The translations under genes were made by a program, and so were the position numbers. This document shows, piece by piece, positions 15,884 to 25,971 of a stretch of DNA of 64,000 nucleotides (within the stretch, counting starts at the first letter, position 1; every line of letters begins with the position of its first letter). Under the pieces are notes generated by a model. It worked only from the letters and a program-made list of their open reading frames with translations. It was not told the DNA's origin and did not search any database. The stretch spans positions 310,001 to 374,000 of the forward strand of contig CAVSWP010000011.1 of NCBI GenBank assembly GCA_963731665.1, given 5' to 3'. The DNA comes from Chersky-840 sp035604715. GTDB taxonomy: Bacteria > Actinomycetota > Acidimicrobiia > Acidimicrobiales > UBA8190.

Positions 15884-17299
15884 CTACGTCGCTTCCTCGT
15901 CGCCCATGACGCGCAGTACCCCTCCGACGTGCTCCACGACGTCGAGGCTGCGCAGCCCTGACAAGGTCCGCTGCACGTCACCCTCACGGGCCACGTGGGT
16001 GAGGAAGATCAAGCGGGCCTCGTCGCCCAGGCCCACCTGCTCCATCGACCGGATCGACACGCCGTTGTCTCCGAACAGCTGCGCCACCGCAGCCAGCACG
16101 CCGGGTCGATCGACGACGTCGATGTTGAGGTACCAGGCACAGCGAAGGTCATCGGGCGGTCGGATCGTCGGGCGGACCCGGGGGACGACGCGGCCCACGG
16201 CCCCCGTGCGCAGGTGATGGGCGGCATCGATGAGGTCCCCGAGGACCGCCGACGCCGTCGGCCTCCCCCCGGCGCCCTGGCCGTAGAGCATGAGCTCGCC
16301 GGCGTTGTCGCCCTCGATGAACACGGCGTTGAACGCGCCTCGCACGGCGGCCAACGGATGAGTACGAGGAAGCATGGCCGGGTGCACCCGCACGGAGATC
16401 TCGGGAACCCCTCCGTCCGGGGCGGTTTCCTTCCCGGCCCCGGCGGCACCGGTCCCTTCGCCGTCCAGGCCCTCGGTGCCGTTGGTCCGCTCGATGACGG
16501 CCAACAGCTTGACGACGTAGCCCAAGCGGTTGGCAAACGAGATGTCCACGGGGTCGACGTTGGCGATGCCTTCGCGCGGCACGTCGTCGGCCCCGACGTC
16601 ACAACGGAATGCCAGCGCGGCGAGGATGGCCGCTTTGGCCGCAGCGTCGTGCCCGTCGACATCGGCCGTGGGATCGCGCTCGGCAAACCCGAGGCGCTGC
16701 GCCTCGGCGAGAGCCTGGGTGTAGGAGACACCCTCTTCCGACATCGTGGTCAAGATGTAATTGGTCGTTCCGTTGACGATCCCCATGACCCGGAGGATCC
16801 GCTCTCCGGCGAGCGACTCGCGCAACGGACGGATGATCGGGATGGCGCCGGCCACAGCGGCTTCGTAGAGGAGGTCGAGCCCGGCAGACGCCGCCGTGTC
16901 CGTCAATATCGTTCCGTGGGCGGCCAGCAGCTCCTTGTTGGCGGTCACCACCGGCTTACCGGCCGCCAGCGCCGCCTCGATGAGACCTCGGGCGGGGTCG
17001 ACGCCACCGATGAGCTCGACGACCACATCGACCCGGGGGTCGCTGACAAGCCCCTTGGCGTCCCCGGTGATCAACTCGACCGGGACCCCGGGTCGGGGCC
17101 GAGAGGGGTCACCGACGGCGACCCCGACGAGCTCGAGGCGGACTCCGGAGCGTGCCTCGATCGACGACGCGTCGGCCAGCAGGAGCGCCACCAGGGCACC
17201 GCCGACATTGCCGCAGCCGAGCACGGCCACGCGCACGGCGGGCGCTCGCCCGTCGTCGTGCGCCGGCGTTGCCCCCTGGCCCGCGTTCTTCCTGGGCAT
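15884..17299 (-). CDS. hom: Homoserine dehydrogenase
   Basis: NAD(P)H-dependent reduction of aspartate semialdehyde to homoserine, the branch point to threonine and methionine. Rossmann motif VAVLGCGNVGGALV (~25-38), PVVTANKELLA, GIVNGTTNYILT and GFAERDPTADVDG are all present. A C-terminal ACT domain (from ~385, VVDRPGVLAAVAQLFGDNGVSI) implies feedback control, probably by threonine. A Gly/Glu-rich linker of ~25 residues after VKLLAVIERTN is an insertion relative to the usual sequence. 471 aa; ATG start. Confidence 0.95.
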   Translation of the reverse strand: MPRKNAGQGATPAHDDGRAPAVRVAVLGCGNVGGALVALLLADASSIEARSGVRLELVGVAVGDPSRPRPGVPVELITGDAKGLVSDPRVDVVVELIGGVDPARGLIEAALAAGKPVVTANKELLAAHGTILTDTAASAGLDLLYEAAVAGAIPIIRPLRESLAGERILRVMGIVNGTTNYILTTMSEEGVSYTQALAEAQRLGFAERDPTADVDGHDAAAKAAILAALAFRCDVGADDVPREGIANVDPVDISFANRLGYVVKLLAVIERTNGTEGLDGEGTGAAGAGKETAPDGGVPEISVRVHPAMLPRTHPLAAVRGAFNAVFIEGDNAGELMLYGQGAGGRPTASAVLGDLIDAAHHLRTGAVGRVVPRVRPTIRPPDDLRCAWYLNIDVVDRPGVLAAVAQLFGDNGVSIRSMEQVGLGDEARLIFLTHVAREGDVQRTLSGLRSLDVVEHVGGVLRVMGDEEAT

Positions 17300-17360
17300 C
17301 AGCTCACGCTACCGCCCGCCGGCGATTCGGCTTGGACAACTGGGTCCCCCACCACAGCGC

Positions 17361-18707
17361 TCATCCGAGACGGATCAGGTCGTCGTCGGTCTCGCGCCGG
17401 ACGACGAGTCGGGCAGCACCGTCGGAGACGAACACGACCGCAGGTCGCGTCACCTTGTTGTAATTCGAAGCCATCGAGTATCCGTACGCCCCGGTGACCG
17501 GGGTGGCCACGATGTCCCCGACGGCGAGGTCGGCGGGGAGACGGGCATCAGCCACGACGACGTCACCGGACTCGCAGTGCTTGCCCACCACCCTCGCCGC
17601 CCGGGGACGCGCCGCACCGGGCTCTCGGGGCAAGAAGGCCTCGTACCCGCTGCCGTAGAGCACGGGGCGGGGATTGTCGCTCATGCCGCCGTCCACGGCC
17701 ACATAGGTGCGTACGCCCGGGATCACCTTGATCGTTCCCACCCGGTAGAGCGTCATCCCCGCGCTGGCCACGATCGAGCGCCCGGGTTCGGCGGTGATGA
17801 GCGTGTCCGTGGGGATCCCGGCGCTCCGGCAGGCGTCGTGTACCGCGCGGGCCCACTGGGTGATGGAAGGTGCTTGCTCCCTGGCGACGTAGGGGACACC
17901 CAGCCCGCCCCCCACGCAGAGCTCGTGCAGTCCCAATGGGGCAAAGAATCCCGCCAACACCTCGACTTCCTCGGCGAAGGAGTCCACCCGGAACACCTGG
18001 CTCCCGATGTGGGCGTGGATCCCCACGAGCTCGACCCCGTCCAGCGCCCGCAGGCGAGCCAGGGCATCGGCGGCGGCCCCCGAGGCCAGACCGAACCCGA
18101 ACTTCGAGTCCTCCTGCCCTGTGCGCACGAAATCGTGGGTATGGGCCTCGACGCCCGGAGTGACCCGGATCATGACGGGTTGGCGCTGACCGCCACCCGT
18201 CGGTTCCGGGGCCAGGTGAGCCAAGCGCTCGATCTCGTCAAAAGAGTCGACAACGATACGACCGACGCCTGCGTGAAGACCGCGCGCCAACTCGTCGGGG
18301 GACTTGTTGTTGCCATGGAGCACGAGGCGCGCCGCGGGCACGCCGGCAGACAGCACCACATGAAGCTCGCCGGCGGTGGAGACGTCGAGCCACATTCCCT
18401 CCTCGTGGACGAGCCTGGCCATGGCCAGACACAGAAACGCCTTGGTCGCATAGGCCACGCCTTCGCCCCAGGCTTCCAAAGCCTCCCGACAGCGGGACCG
18501 CAGGTGGGTTTCGTCGTAGACAAACAGCGGCGTCCCGAACCGCTCGGCCAACTCCAGGACGTCCACACCCCCCACGGCAAGATGCCCGTCGGGGCCCGGC
18601 GCGGCGGTCATGGGAAGGAGATGGGTCCGTACCGGGCCCTCGTCAGGCGCCAGGACGCGCCCCTGACCGGGTACCTCCGTCGTCCCCGAGTCGACCAGGT
18701 CGTCCAT
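17361..18707 (-). CDS. lysA: Diaminopimelate decarboxylase
   Basis: Last step of lysine synthesis: decarboxylates meso-diaminopimelate. Fold-type III PLP barrel with the PLP lysine in YATKAFLCLAMARL, HGNNKSPDEL, GVGRIVVDSFDEIERL, HAHIGSQVF, and the C-terminal lobe signature GKHCESGDV. 448 aa. Sits between hom and argS on the same strand, as in M. tuberculosis (argS-lysA-hom-thrC). About 60 bp precede hom, so it is likely one transcript. Confidence 0.96.
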   Translation of the reverse strand: MDDLVDSGTTEVPGQGRVLAPDEGPVRTHLLPMTAAPGPDGHLAVGGVDVLELAERFGTPLFVYDETHLRSRCREALEAWGEGVAYATKAFLCLAMARLVHEEGMWLDVSTAGELHVVLSAGVPAARLVLHGNNKSPDELARGLHAGVGRIVVDSFDEIERLAHLAPEPTGGGQRQPVMIRVTPGVEAHTHDFVRTGQEDSKFGFGLASGAAADALARLRALDGVELVGIHAHIGSQVFRVDSFAEEVEVLAGFFAPLGLHELCVGGGLGVPYVAREQAPSITQWARAVHDACRSAGIPTDTLITAEPGRSIVASAGMTLYRVGTIKVIPGVRTYVAVDGGMSDNPRPVLYGSGYEAFLPREPGAARPRAARVVGKHCESGDVVVADARLPADLAVGDIVATPVTGAYGYSMASNYNKVTRPAVVFVSDGAARLVVRRETDDDLIRLG

Positions 18708-18758
18708 GGGGAAAGGCTACTCAGGCCCCATTGCGGCCCCGACCTTCGACCTGGACGG

Positions 18759-20381
18759 CTACATCTGCTCGGGTGCGCTCACTCCGAGTGTGTCCAGACC
18801 GATGGCGAGGCCGACGCGCGCCGCCTCCACGAGCCACAGGCGTGCCTGGGTCAGATCGTCACCGACGGTCTCGGCCAAGACCGGACAGTCGTGGTAGAAG
18901 CCATGGAACGCTCCGGCGAGCCCTCTCACCCAGGCGGTGACCTTGTGCGGCGCCCGGTCCCTCCCGGCGTCGGCAACCACATCGGGCAGCTCCTCGAGAG
19001 AGCGCAGCAGCTCCAGCTCTCGGTCATGGGTCAGGAGCGAAAGGTCCACCTCGCCCAAGGGTCGTCGGTCGATCCCTCGCTCGGTGCGCCTTCGTTCGAT
19101 CGACGCGATACGGGCGTACGCGTATTGGACGTAGTAGACGGGGTTCTCCATCGACTGGCTCCGAACCAGGTCGAGATCGAGCACGGCCGCCTGATCGAGC
19201 GATGACATCAGCGAGAGCAGACGCGTGGCATCGGCTCCGATGTCGTCGATCAACTCGTCGAGCGGCACGAAGTTGCCCGCCCGCTTCGACATGCGGCCGG
19301 CCTCTCCGCCTTGGACAAGTGACACCATCTGACCGATCTTCACCTCGAGGCGCCCGGGCTCGACGCCCATGGACTGCACCCCGAGCATCAGGCTCTTGAC
19401 CTGCCCCGCATGGTCGGCGCCGAAGATGTCGATGACACGATCGAACCCGCGCACCAGGAATTTGTCCCGGTGGTAGGCGAGATCGCCGGCGAGGTAGGTG
19501 GCATCGCCGTTCGACTTCACCAGGACACGGTCGCGGCTGTCCCCGAGCTGGGAGGACCGGAACCAGATCGCCCCGTCTTCTTCGTCCACCAGGCCCTTGC
19601 TGGCGAGGAGGTCGATGGTCTCACGCAGCGCGCCGCTCTCCTCGACCGACGCCTGGCTGTACCACTCGTCGAAGGTGACCCCCAAGCGCACGAGCGTCGC
19701 CCGGATGTGATCGAGGATCCGTTGTGCCGCCCAACGCCCTGCCACCTCGACTTCCTCGGGCCCGTCGTATTCCACGGCGAGCTCGGCCACATACTGACCC
19801 TGGTACCCCGCCTCGGGGACCGCTTCGCGACGGCGACGGGCGAGCAGGCTCTCGCCGAGGACGCGAATCTGCCCCCCGGTGTCATTGACGTAGTACTCGC
19901 GCTGCACGTCCCATCCGCAGCGCGCCATCACGCGTCCCATGGCGTCGCCGTATGCGCCCCACCAGCCGTTGCCGACGTGGAGCGGACCGGTGGGGTTGGC
20001 CGAGATGAATTCGATCTGCACCTTCTCGCCCGCCCCGATCTCGCTCCGGGCATATCCCTCCTCCCCGTCATGCACGACCTCGGTCAGCGTGTCGTGGAGC
20101 CACCCGGGCGCCAGGTGGACGTTCACGAACCCGGGGCCGGCCACATCGACCGATACGAGGTGGGGCGGGGGGTCGTTGCGGAGATGCTCGGCCAGTGCCT
20201 CGGCGAGAGGACGAGGCGTTTGCTTCAGTGCCTTGGCGTGGACGAGGGCGACATTCGTCGACCAGTCGCCGTGCTCGCGCCGGGCGGGACGTTCGAGATG
20301 GACGTCGGCGGCATCGACGTGGACGCCGAGGGAGGACAATGCGGCACTGACGGCAGCGGCGATGCGGGGGCGGGCGGGCAT
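18759..20381 (-). CDS. argS: Arginyl-tRNA synthetase
   Basis: Class I aminoacyl-tRNA synthetase. An N-terminal tRNA-recognition (Arg_tRNA_synt_N) domain (~1-90) is followed by the HIGH box PTGPLHVGNGWWGAYGD, YYVNDTGGQ, and the KMSK box MSKRAGNFV, then the DALR anticodon-binding domain at the end. I place the start at ATG 20381 (MPARPRIAAAV), preceded by GGCGGGA, giving 540 aa; a longer reading adds 39 low-complexity residues. A tRNA-Arg gene lies 209 bp away on the other strand. Confidence 0.95.
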   Translation of the reverse strand: MPARPRIAAAVSAALSSLGVHVDAADVHLERPARREHGDWSTNVALVHAKALKQTPRPLAEALAEHLRNDPPPHLVSVDVAGPGFVNVHLAPGWLHDTLTEVVHDGEEGYARSEIGAGEKVQIEFISANPTGPLHVGNGWWGAYGDAMGRVMARCGWDVQREYYVNDTGGQIRVLGESLLARRRREAVPEAGYQGQYVAELAVEYDGPEEVEVAGRWAAQRILDHIRATLVRLGVTFDEWYSQASVEESGALRETIDLLASKGLVDEEDGAIWFRSSQLGDSRDRVLVKSNGDATYLAGDLAYHRDKFLVRGFDRVIDIFGADHAGQVKSLMLGVQSMGVEPGRLEVKIGQMVSLVQGGEAGRMSKRAGNFVPLDELIDDIGADATRLLSLMSSLDQAAVLDLDLVRSQSMENPVYYVQYAYARIASIERRRTERGIDRRPLGEVDLSLLTHDRELELLRSLEELPDVVADAGRDRAPHKVTAWVRGLAGAFHGFYHDCPVLAETVGDDLTQARLWLVEAARVGLAIGLDTLGVSAPEQM

Positions 20382-20590
20382 GGTCCCGCCGAGGATGACG
20401 CGCCGGCGCCGGGGGCGCAATTGCCAAGGCCGGGGTTCGCTCGTGACTCGCTGGGAGCGGTGGACCCGGTCTGGAGTCCGGACCAGGATGTCCACCACCG
20501 GGCCGGGCGGGGGAACCGGGCTCCAGGACTACAGTTCGTATCGGCTCCGGCGCGGCCCTGTCCGCGCTCGTGCCGGTGGCTTTTCCATCG

Positions 20591-20662
20591 GCCCTCGTAG
20601 CTCAGCGGATAGAGCACCGGCCTCCGGAGCCGGTGGCGCAGGTTCGAGTCCTGCCGAGGGCG
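20591..20662 (+). tRNA. tRNA-Arg, anticodon CCG
   Basis: Cloverleaf read by eye: acceptor GCCCTCG (20591-20597) pairs with CGAGGGC (20655-20661), discriminator G at 20662; D arm GCTC...GAGC; anticodon stem CCGGC/GCCGG with loop CTCCGGA, giving anticodon CCG (reads CGG); T stem GCAGG/CCTGC with loop TTCGAGT. CCA is not encoded. Located beside, and divergent from, the gene for its own synthetase. Confidence 0.95.
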
Positions 20663-20677
20663 CACTGCCGAGGGCGC
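20651..20677. repeat. Duplicated 3' end of the tRNA-Arg gene
   Basis: A 13-bp stretch covering the 3' T-stem and acceptor strand (20651-20663) is repeated exactly at 20665-20677, one base apart. Too short to be a whole tRNA. Could be slippage or a minimal attachment-site scar; no integrase is nearby. Confidence 0.7.
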
Positions 20678-20682
20678 CAAGA

Positions 20683-20719
20683 GATGTCGCGAGACATCGG
20701 CCGCCGAGACACCCGTGTC
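20683..20719 (+). terminator. Two small hairpins after tRNA-Arg
   Basis: GATGTC-GCGA-GACATC (20683-20698) and GACAC-CC-GTGTC (20708-20719) are perfect stems downstream of the tRNA and upstream of the YCII gene. No T-run follows. They may be tRNA 3' processing or weak termination structures. Confidence 0.35.
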
Positions 20720-20760
20720 GGGACACCCTGGACCGGTAAGGGCCCCTCGTCCAGGCGGGG

Positions 20761-20798
20761 GTCGATAGTCGAGGAGAAAGTCGATAGTCGAGGAGAAA
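20761..20798 (+). repeat. Tandem 19-bp duplication carrying the ribosome-binding site
   Basis: Units 20761-20779 and 20780-20798 are identical and each contains GAGGAGAAA. Only the second copy is at working distance (about two to eight bases) from the GTG at 20801; the first is a spare Shine-Dalgarno sequence. Confidence 0.88.
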
Positions 20799-20800
20799 CA

Positions 20801-21148
20801 GTGAAGTACGTCATGCTGATCTATCAAGGCAGTGCGCTCGATCAACAGGCCGCGCTCCCCGAGGAGGAGCAGAAGAAGGTCTACGCCGACTACCAAGAGG
20901 TCAATGAGACGCCGGGGGTCACCCCCGGGCTACCCATGGGCCTCCCTCAGAACGCGACCACGGTACGCGTTCAGGATGGAGAAACCCTGAGCACCGACGG
21001 CCCTTTCGTCGGAATCAAGGAGGCCGTCGGCGGTTGGTTCATCGTTGAGGCCGACGACCTCGACGCCGCCATAGCGGTGGCCGCCCGTGTCCCAGCAGCC
21101 CGTTACGGTGGCGCCGTCGAAATTCGACCCTCCGAGGTGTATTGGTAG
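20801..21148 (+). CDS. YCII-family (DGPF) protein
   Basis: A 115-residue protein of the dimeric alpha+beta-barrel YCII fold. Starts at GTG (MKYVMLIYQGSALDQQ), with the family marker TDGPFVGIKEAVGGWFIVEADDLDAA and a closing GGAVEIRPSEVYW. In actinobacteria this subgroup is often paired with ECF sigma factors, but none is next door here. The biochemical role of the family is mostly unknown; a His-Asp dyad-like catalytic role has been proposed for some members. The start is fixed by the duplicated GAGGAGAAA just upstream. Confidence 0.85.
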   Translation: MKYVMLIYQGSALDQQAALPEEEQKKVYADYQEVNETPGVTPGLPMGLPQNATTVRVQDGETLSTDGPFVGIKEAVGGWFIVEADDLDAAIAVAARVPAARYGGAVEIRPSEVYW

Positions 21149-21287
21149 CCCCGCTCGACCGACTCGCCGGTCACCAGAACCCTCGAGCGAGGCCCTGGAC
21201 GCGCTTGGGCACCATCCTGGAAGGGGAAGGGCCGGACGGGCAGGCGACGGCGCAGGGGCTCTCCTGGGCGTCACGGCGGGCCGCGAG

Positions 21288-21315
21288 GCTCTTGGCACGA
21301 AAGGCCAAGCAGAGC
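21288..21315. terminator. Hairpin in the convergent YCII/atpC gap
   Basis: GCTC-TTGGC-ACGAAAG-GCCAA-GCA-GAGC can form a nine-pair stem with a three-base bulge. It lies between two convergent genes (YCII stop 21148, atpC stop 21384) and could serve both strands. No T-run, so tentative. Confidence 0.3.
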
Positions 21316-21383
21316 GAGTGACCGAGCCGAGATGATGGACGTGCCGAGCTGATGAACCCACTACGGCGATCAGTGCGAAGCCG

Positions 21384-21791
21384 CTACTCGGTGAGGCTCA
21401 GGAACCGCTCCCAGCGCCGCTTGTCACGCTCGGCCACCTTGCGCCTCTCGCTGTCCTCGCCAGCCTGGTCCAGCTCCTGCTCCGCCAGCGCCAGGCGCTC
21501 GCGAAGTTCCGCCACGTTCAGCTCTCCGACGGGGTAGGCCTCTTCGACCAGCAGCAGGGCGTGGTTGTCGCCAACCTGGAGGTAGCCCTCTGCCTGCGCG
21601 AACCGAAGTATCTCGGTCTCCGTCAGATAGAGCCGCAGCTCGGTCGGCTCGAGCGTCGCCAGGAGCGGCGCATGTCGGGCGAGAATGCCGATCTGACCGA
21701 GCGTGGTGCGCGTCGAGACCATCTCCACCTCGCCGTTGAATACCTCGCCCTCGGGGGTGAGGACTTCGACGGGAAACAACGCGTGGGCCAT
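21384..21791 (-). CDS. atpC: ATP synthase F1 epsilon subunit
   Basis: Central-stalk subunit that couples and inhibits F1. N-terminal beta-sandwich (res ~1-85: FPVEVLTPEGEVFNGEVEMVS..., GQIGILARHAPLLATLEP) and a C-terminal helical hairpin (ELRERLALAEQELDQAGED...). 135 aa, full length. Last gene of the atp operon; 86 bp follow the atpD stop. Confidence 0.95.
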   Translation of the reverse strand: MAHALFPVEVLTPEGEVFNGEVEMVSTRTTLGQIGILARHAPLLATLEPTELRLYLTETEILRFAQAEGYLQVGDNHALLLVEEAYPVGELNVAELRERLALAEQELDQAGEDSERRKVAERDKRRWERFLSLTE

Positions 21792-21877
21792 CTCAGCGCT
21801 CCTCGGACGGGCGGGCTCCGCAAGCCGGGGCGGCCGACTGGGGCGCGGGAGGGGAGGTAACCGGAGCTATGCGCACA

Positions 21878-23362
21878 TCAGCCCTCTCCCTCGCCGCTGG
21901 CATCGCGGATCACCTCGTCGATCGTGCCCTTCATGAAGAAGGACCGCTCCGGGAAATCGTCGTACCGTCCCTCGAGGATCTCCTTGAAGCCCCGCACGGT
22001 CTCGGCAATCGGGACGTACACCCCTGGGGTGCCGGTGAACTGCTCGGCGACGTAGAAGGGCTGGGAGAGGTAGCGCTCGAGCCGGCGGGCCCGGTTGACC
22101 GCCACCTTGTCCTCGTCCGAGAGTTCGTCGATCCCGAGGATCGCGATGATGTCCTGAAGCTCCTTGTAACGCTGGAGCACCTGCTGCACCTCGGTGGCAA
22201 CGCGGAAGTGCTCCTCGCCCACGATGTCCGCCTTGAGGATCGTCGACGTCGACTCGAGCGGGTCAACGGCCGGATAGATGCCCTTCTCGGCGATCGACCG
22301 CGACAGCACCGTGGTCGCGTTCAGGTGGGCGAACACCGACGCCGGGGCTGGGTCGGTGAGGTCGTCGGCGGGCACGTAGATCGCCTGCACGCTCGTCACC
22401 GAGCCCCGGCGCGTCGAGGTGATGCGCTCCTGGAGCTGGCCCATCTCAGACTCGAGGGTCGGCTGGTAGCCGACCTGCGACGGCATGCGCCCGAGCAGAG
22501 CCGAGACCTCCGACCCCGCCTGGACGAAGCGGAAGATGTTGTCGATGAAGAGCAGCACGTCCTGCCCCTCCTGATCGCGGAAGTACTCCGCCATCGTAAG
22601 ACCAGAGAGAGCCACGCGCATGCGGGCGCCGGGCGGCTCGTTCATTTGTCCGAAGACGAGGATGGTCTTGTCGAGCACTCCGGATTCCTTCATCTCCAGC
22701 CACAGGTCGTTGCCCTCACGCGAGCGCTCGCCGACGCCGCAGAAGGCCGACAGGCCACCGTGCTCCTGGGCGAGGTTGTGGATCAGCTCCTGGATGATGA
22801 CGGTCTTCCCCACGCCCGCCCCGCCGAACAGCCCGACCTTCCCGCCCTTGACGTAGGGCGCCAGCAGGTCGACCACTTTGATGCCGGTCTCGAAGATCTC
22901 CGTAGTCGGCGTCATCGCCTCCAGGGTGGGCGCCTCGCGGTGGATCGGCCTGCGCTCATTGGCCGGGTCCATCGCAGCGCCGCCGTCGATCGGCTCTCCC
23001 AGCAGGTTGAAGATCCTTCCCAGCGTGGCTCTGCCCACCGGAACGGTGATCGGCGCGCCCGTGTCGATCACCTCGGCGCCACGCGCCAGGCCGTCGGTGG
23101 TGTCCATCGCCACCGCTCGGAGGCGGTCGTCCCCGAGATGCTGCTGCACCTCGAAGATCAGGAACTCGTCCGCCGCCGCGGAGACGTCGACGTCCTCCTC
23201 GGCGCGCGCTGATGTCGGTCGGCGCACCTTGATGGCGTGATTGATCTCGGGAAGATGGTCGAGGAAGACGGCGTCGATCACGACGCCCTGGATCGACTCG
23301 ATCCGGCCGACATTCTCATGCCGGCTTTCCGCCCCCTGGGTGGTCTCTTCTGTCAGTGCCAT
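21878..23362 (-). CDS. atpD: ATP synthase F1 beta subunit
   Basis: Catalytic subunit. P-loop GGAGVGKTVIIQELIHN, GVGERSREGNDLW (catalytic Glu), ALSGLTMAEYFRD, and the DELSEED-type loop, here DELSDEDKVAVNRARRLERYL. 494 aa with a 25-residue N-terminal lead. ATG preceded by GAGGAAGAGG. Sits between atpG and atpC. Confidence 0.98.
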   Translation of the reverse strand: MALTEETTQGAESRHENVGRIESIQGVVIDAVFLDHLPEINHAIKVRRPTSARAEEDVDVSAAADEFLIFEVQQHLGDDRLRAVAMDTTDGLARGAEVIDTGAPITVPVGRATLGRIFNLLGEPIDGGAAMDPANERRPIHREAPTLEAMTPTTEIFETGIKVVDLLAPYVKGGKVGLFGGAGVGKTVIIQELIHNLAQEHGGLSAFCGVGERSREGNDLWLEMKESGVLDKTILVFGQMNEPPGARMRVALSGLTMAEYFRDQEGQDVLLFIDNIFRFVQAGSEVSALLGRMPSQVGYQPTLESEMGQLQERITSTRRGSVTSVQAIYVPADDLTDPAPASVFAHLNATTVLSRSIAEKGIYPAVDPLESTSTILKADIVGEEHFRVATEVQQVLQRYKELQDIIAILGIDELSDEDKVAVNRARRLERYLSQPFYVAEQFTGTPGVYVPIAETVRGFKEILEGRYDDFPERSFFMKGTIDEVIRDASGEGEG

Positions 23363-23382
23363 GCCTCTTCCTCTCTAGGGAT

Positions 23383-24291
23383 CTAGCCGAGTCCCTCGGC
23401 GCCGGCGACGACCTCCATAATCTCCTGGGTGATCTCGGCTTGGCGCGCTCGGTTCATCTGCAGCGTCAGGTCCTGCATCAGTTCGCTGGCGTTGTCAGAG
23501 GCCTGGCGCATGGCGGTCATGCGCGCGCCGTGCTCCGACGCCGTCGACTCGAGCAGGGCGCGGTAGATCGAGATCTCGACGTAGTCGGGGACGAGCCTCT
23601 TCAACACCGGCTCGGGGTCGGGCTCGTACTCCGGCGCGGCGCGGTGCTGTGGGGTCTCAGCCCCAGCCGGCTCCTCGGTCGGCTCCTCCTCGAGGACAGT
23701 GGCCCGCTGCAAGGGCAGCAGCGTCTCGCGCCGGACCACCTGGGAGATGGCCGAGGCGTACCCGTTGTAGAAGACCTCCACCTGGTCGACCTCGTGGTCG
23801 AGATAGGCGACCATGAGCCGTTGCCCGATTCGGCGGGCGTCGGTGAAGTTGGGACGGTCGGTGAAGCCGGTGAAGCTATCCACCGGCGCCAGCCCGCGGA
23901 AGATCAGCGACGAAGCGGCTCTGCGCCCGGAAGCGAAGTAGACGACCCGTCGGCCGGCGGCTTCGTGTTCTCGCCCGGCCGCGATCCCGGCGCGAATGAT
24001 GTTGGAGTTAAAGGCTCCGGCGAGGCCGCGATCCCCGGCGACGAGTAGCAGGCCGACCGTCCGCACCTCGTCGTGCTCCTGGAGGATCGGAACCCGCCCG
24101 ATGGCGCCTGACGCCTGCGCGGCCTGCCGCGTCATCCGTCGGATGGCGCTGGCGTACGGCCGCAACGCCTCGATCCGCTGCACGGCGCGGCGCAACCGGG
24201 CCGCGGCGACCATTGCCATGGCACGGGTGATCTTCTCGATATTCGTGACCGCTTTGATGCGGGTACGTACGTCGCGCGGCGACTGTGGCAT
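23383..24291 (-). CDS. atpG: ATP synthase F1 gamma subunit
   Basis: Rotor shaft of F1. The N-terminal helix reads SPRDVRTRIKAVTNIEKITRAMAMVAAARLRRA, and the C-terminal helix contains MRQASDNASELMQDLTLQMNRARQAEITQEIMEVVAGAEGL. A 30-residue acidic, Pro/Glu-rich insert (around res 200-230: LEEEPTEEPAGAETPQ...) in the globular part makes it 302 aa. Mycobacteria also have a gamma-specific loop affecting coupling, but at a different place; equivalence is not established. Confidence 0.95.
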   Translation of the reverse strand: MPQSPRDVRTRIKAVTNIEKITRAMAMVAAARLRRAVQRIEALRPYASAIRRMTRQAAQASGAIGRVPILQEHDEVRTVGLLLVAGDRGLAGAFNSNIIRAGIAAGREHEAAGRRVVYFASGRRAASSLIFRGLAPVDSFTGFTDRPNFTDARRIGQRLMVAYLDHEVDQVEVFYNGYASAISQVVRRETLLPLQRATVLEEEPTEEPAGAETPQHRAAPEYEPDPEPVLKRLVPDYVEISIYRALLESTASEHGARMTAMRQASDNASELMQDLTLQMNRARQAEITQEIMEVVAGAEGLG

Positions 24292-24312
24292 GGTGGTTGA
24301 GGCGGGTGTGCA

Positions 24313-25954
<1,642 letters not shown>

Positions 25955-25971
<17 letters not shown>

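Noticed and set aside
17300..17360. Lysine or threonine riboswitch near lysA/hom
   Set aside because: The gaps (51-60 bp) are too short for a known riboswitch and show no recognisable conserved core.
20591..20677. Integrated element at tRNA-Arg
   Set aside because: No integrase, phage or mobilisation gene nearby, and the duplicated end is adjacent; housekeeping genes flank both sides.
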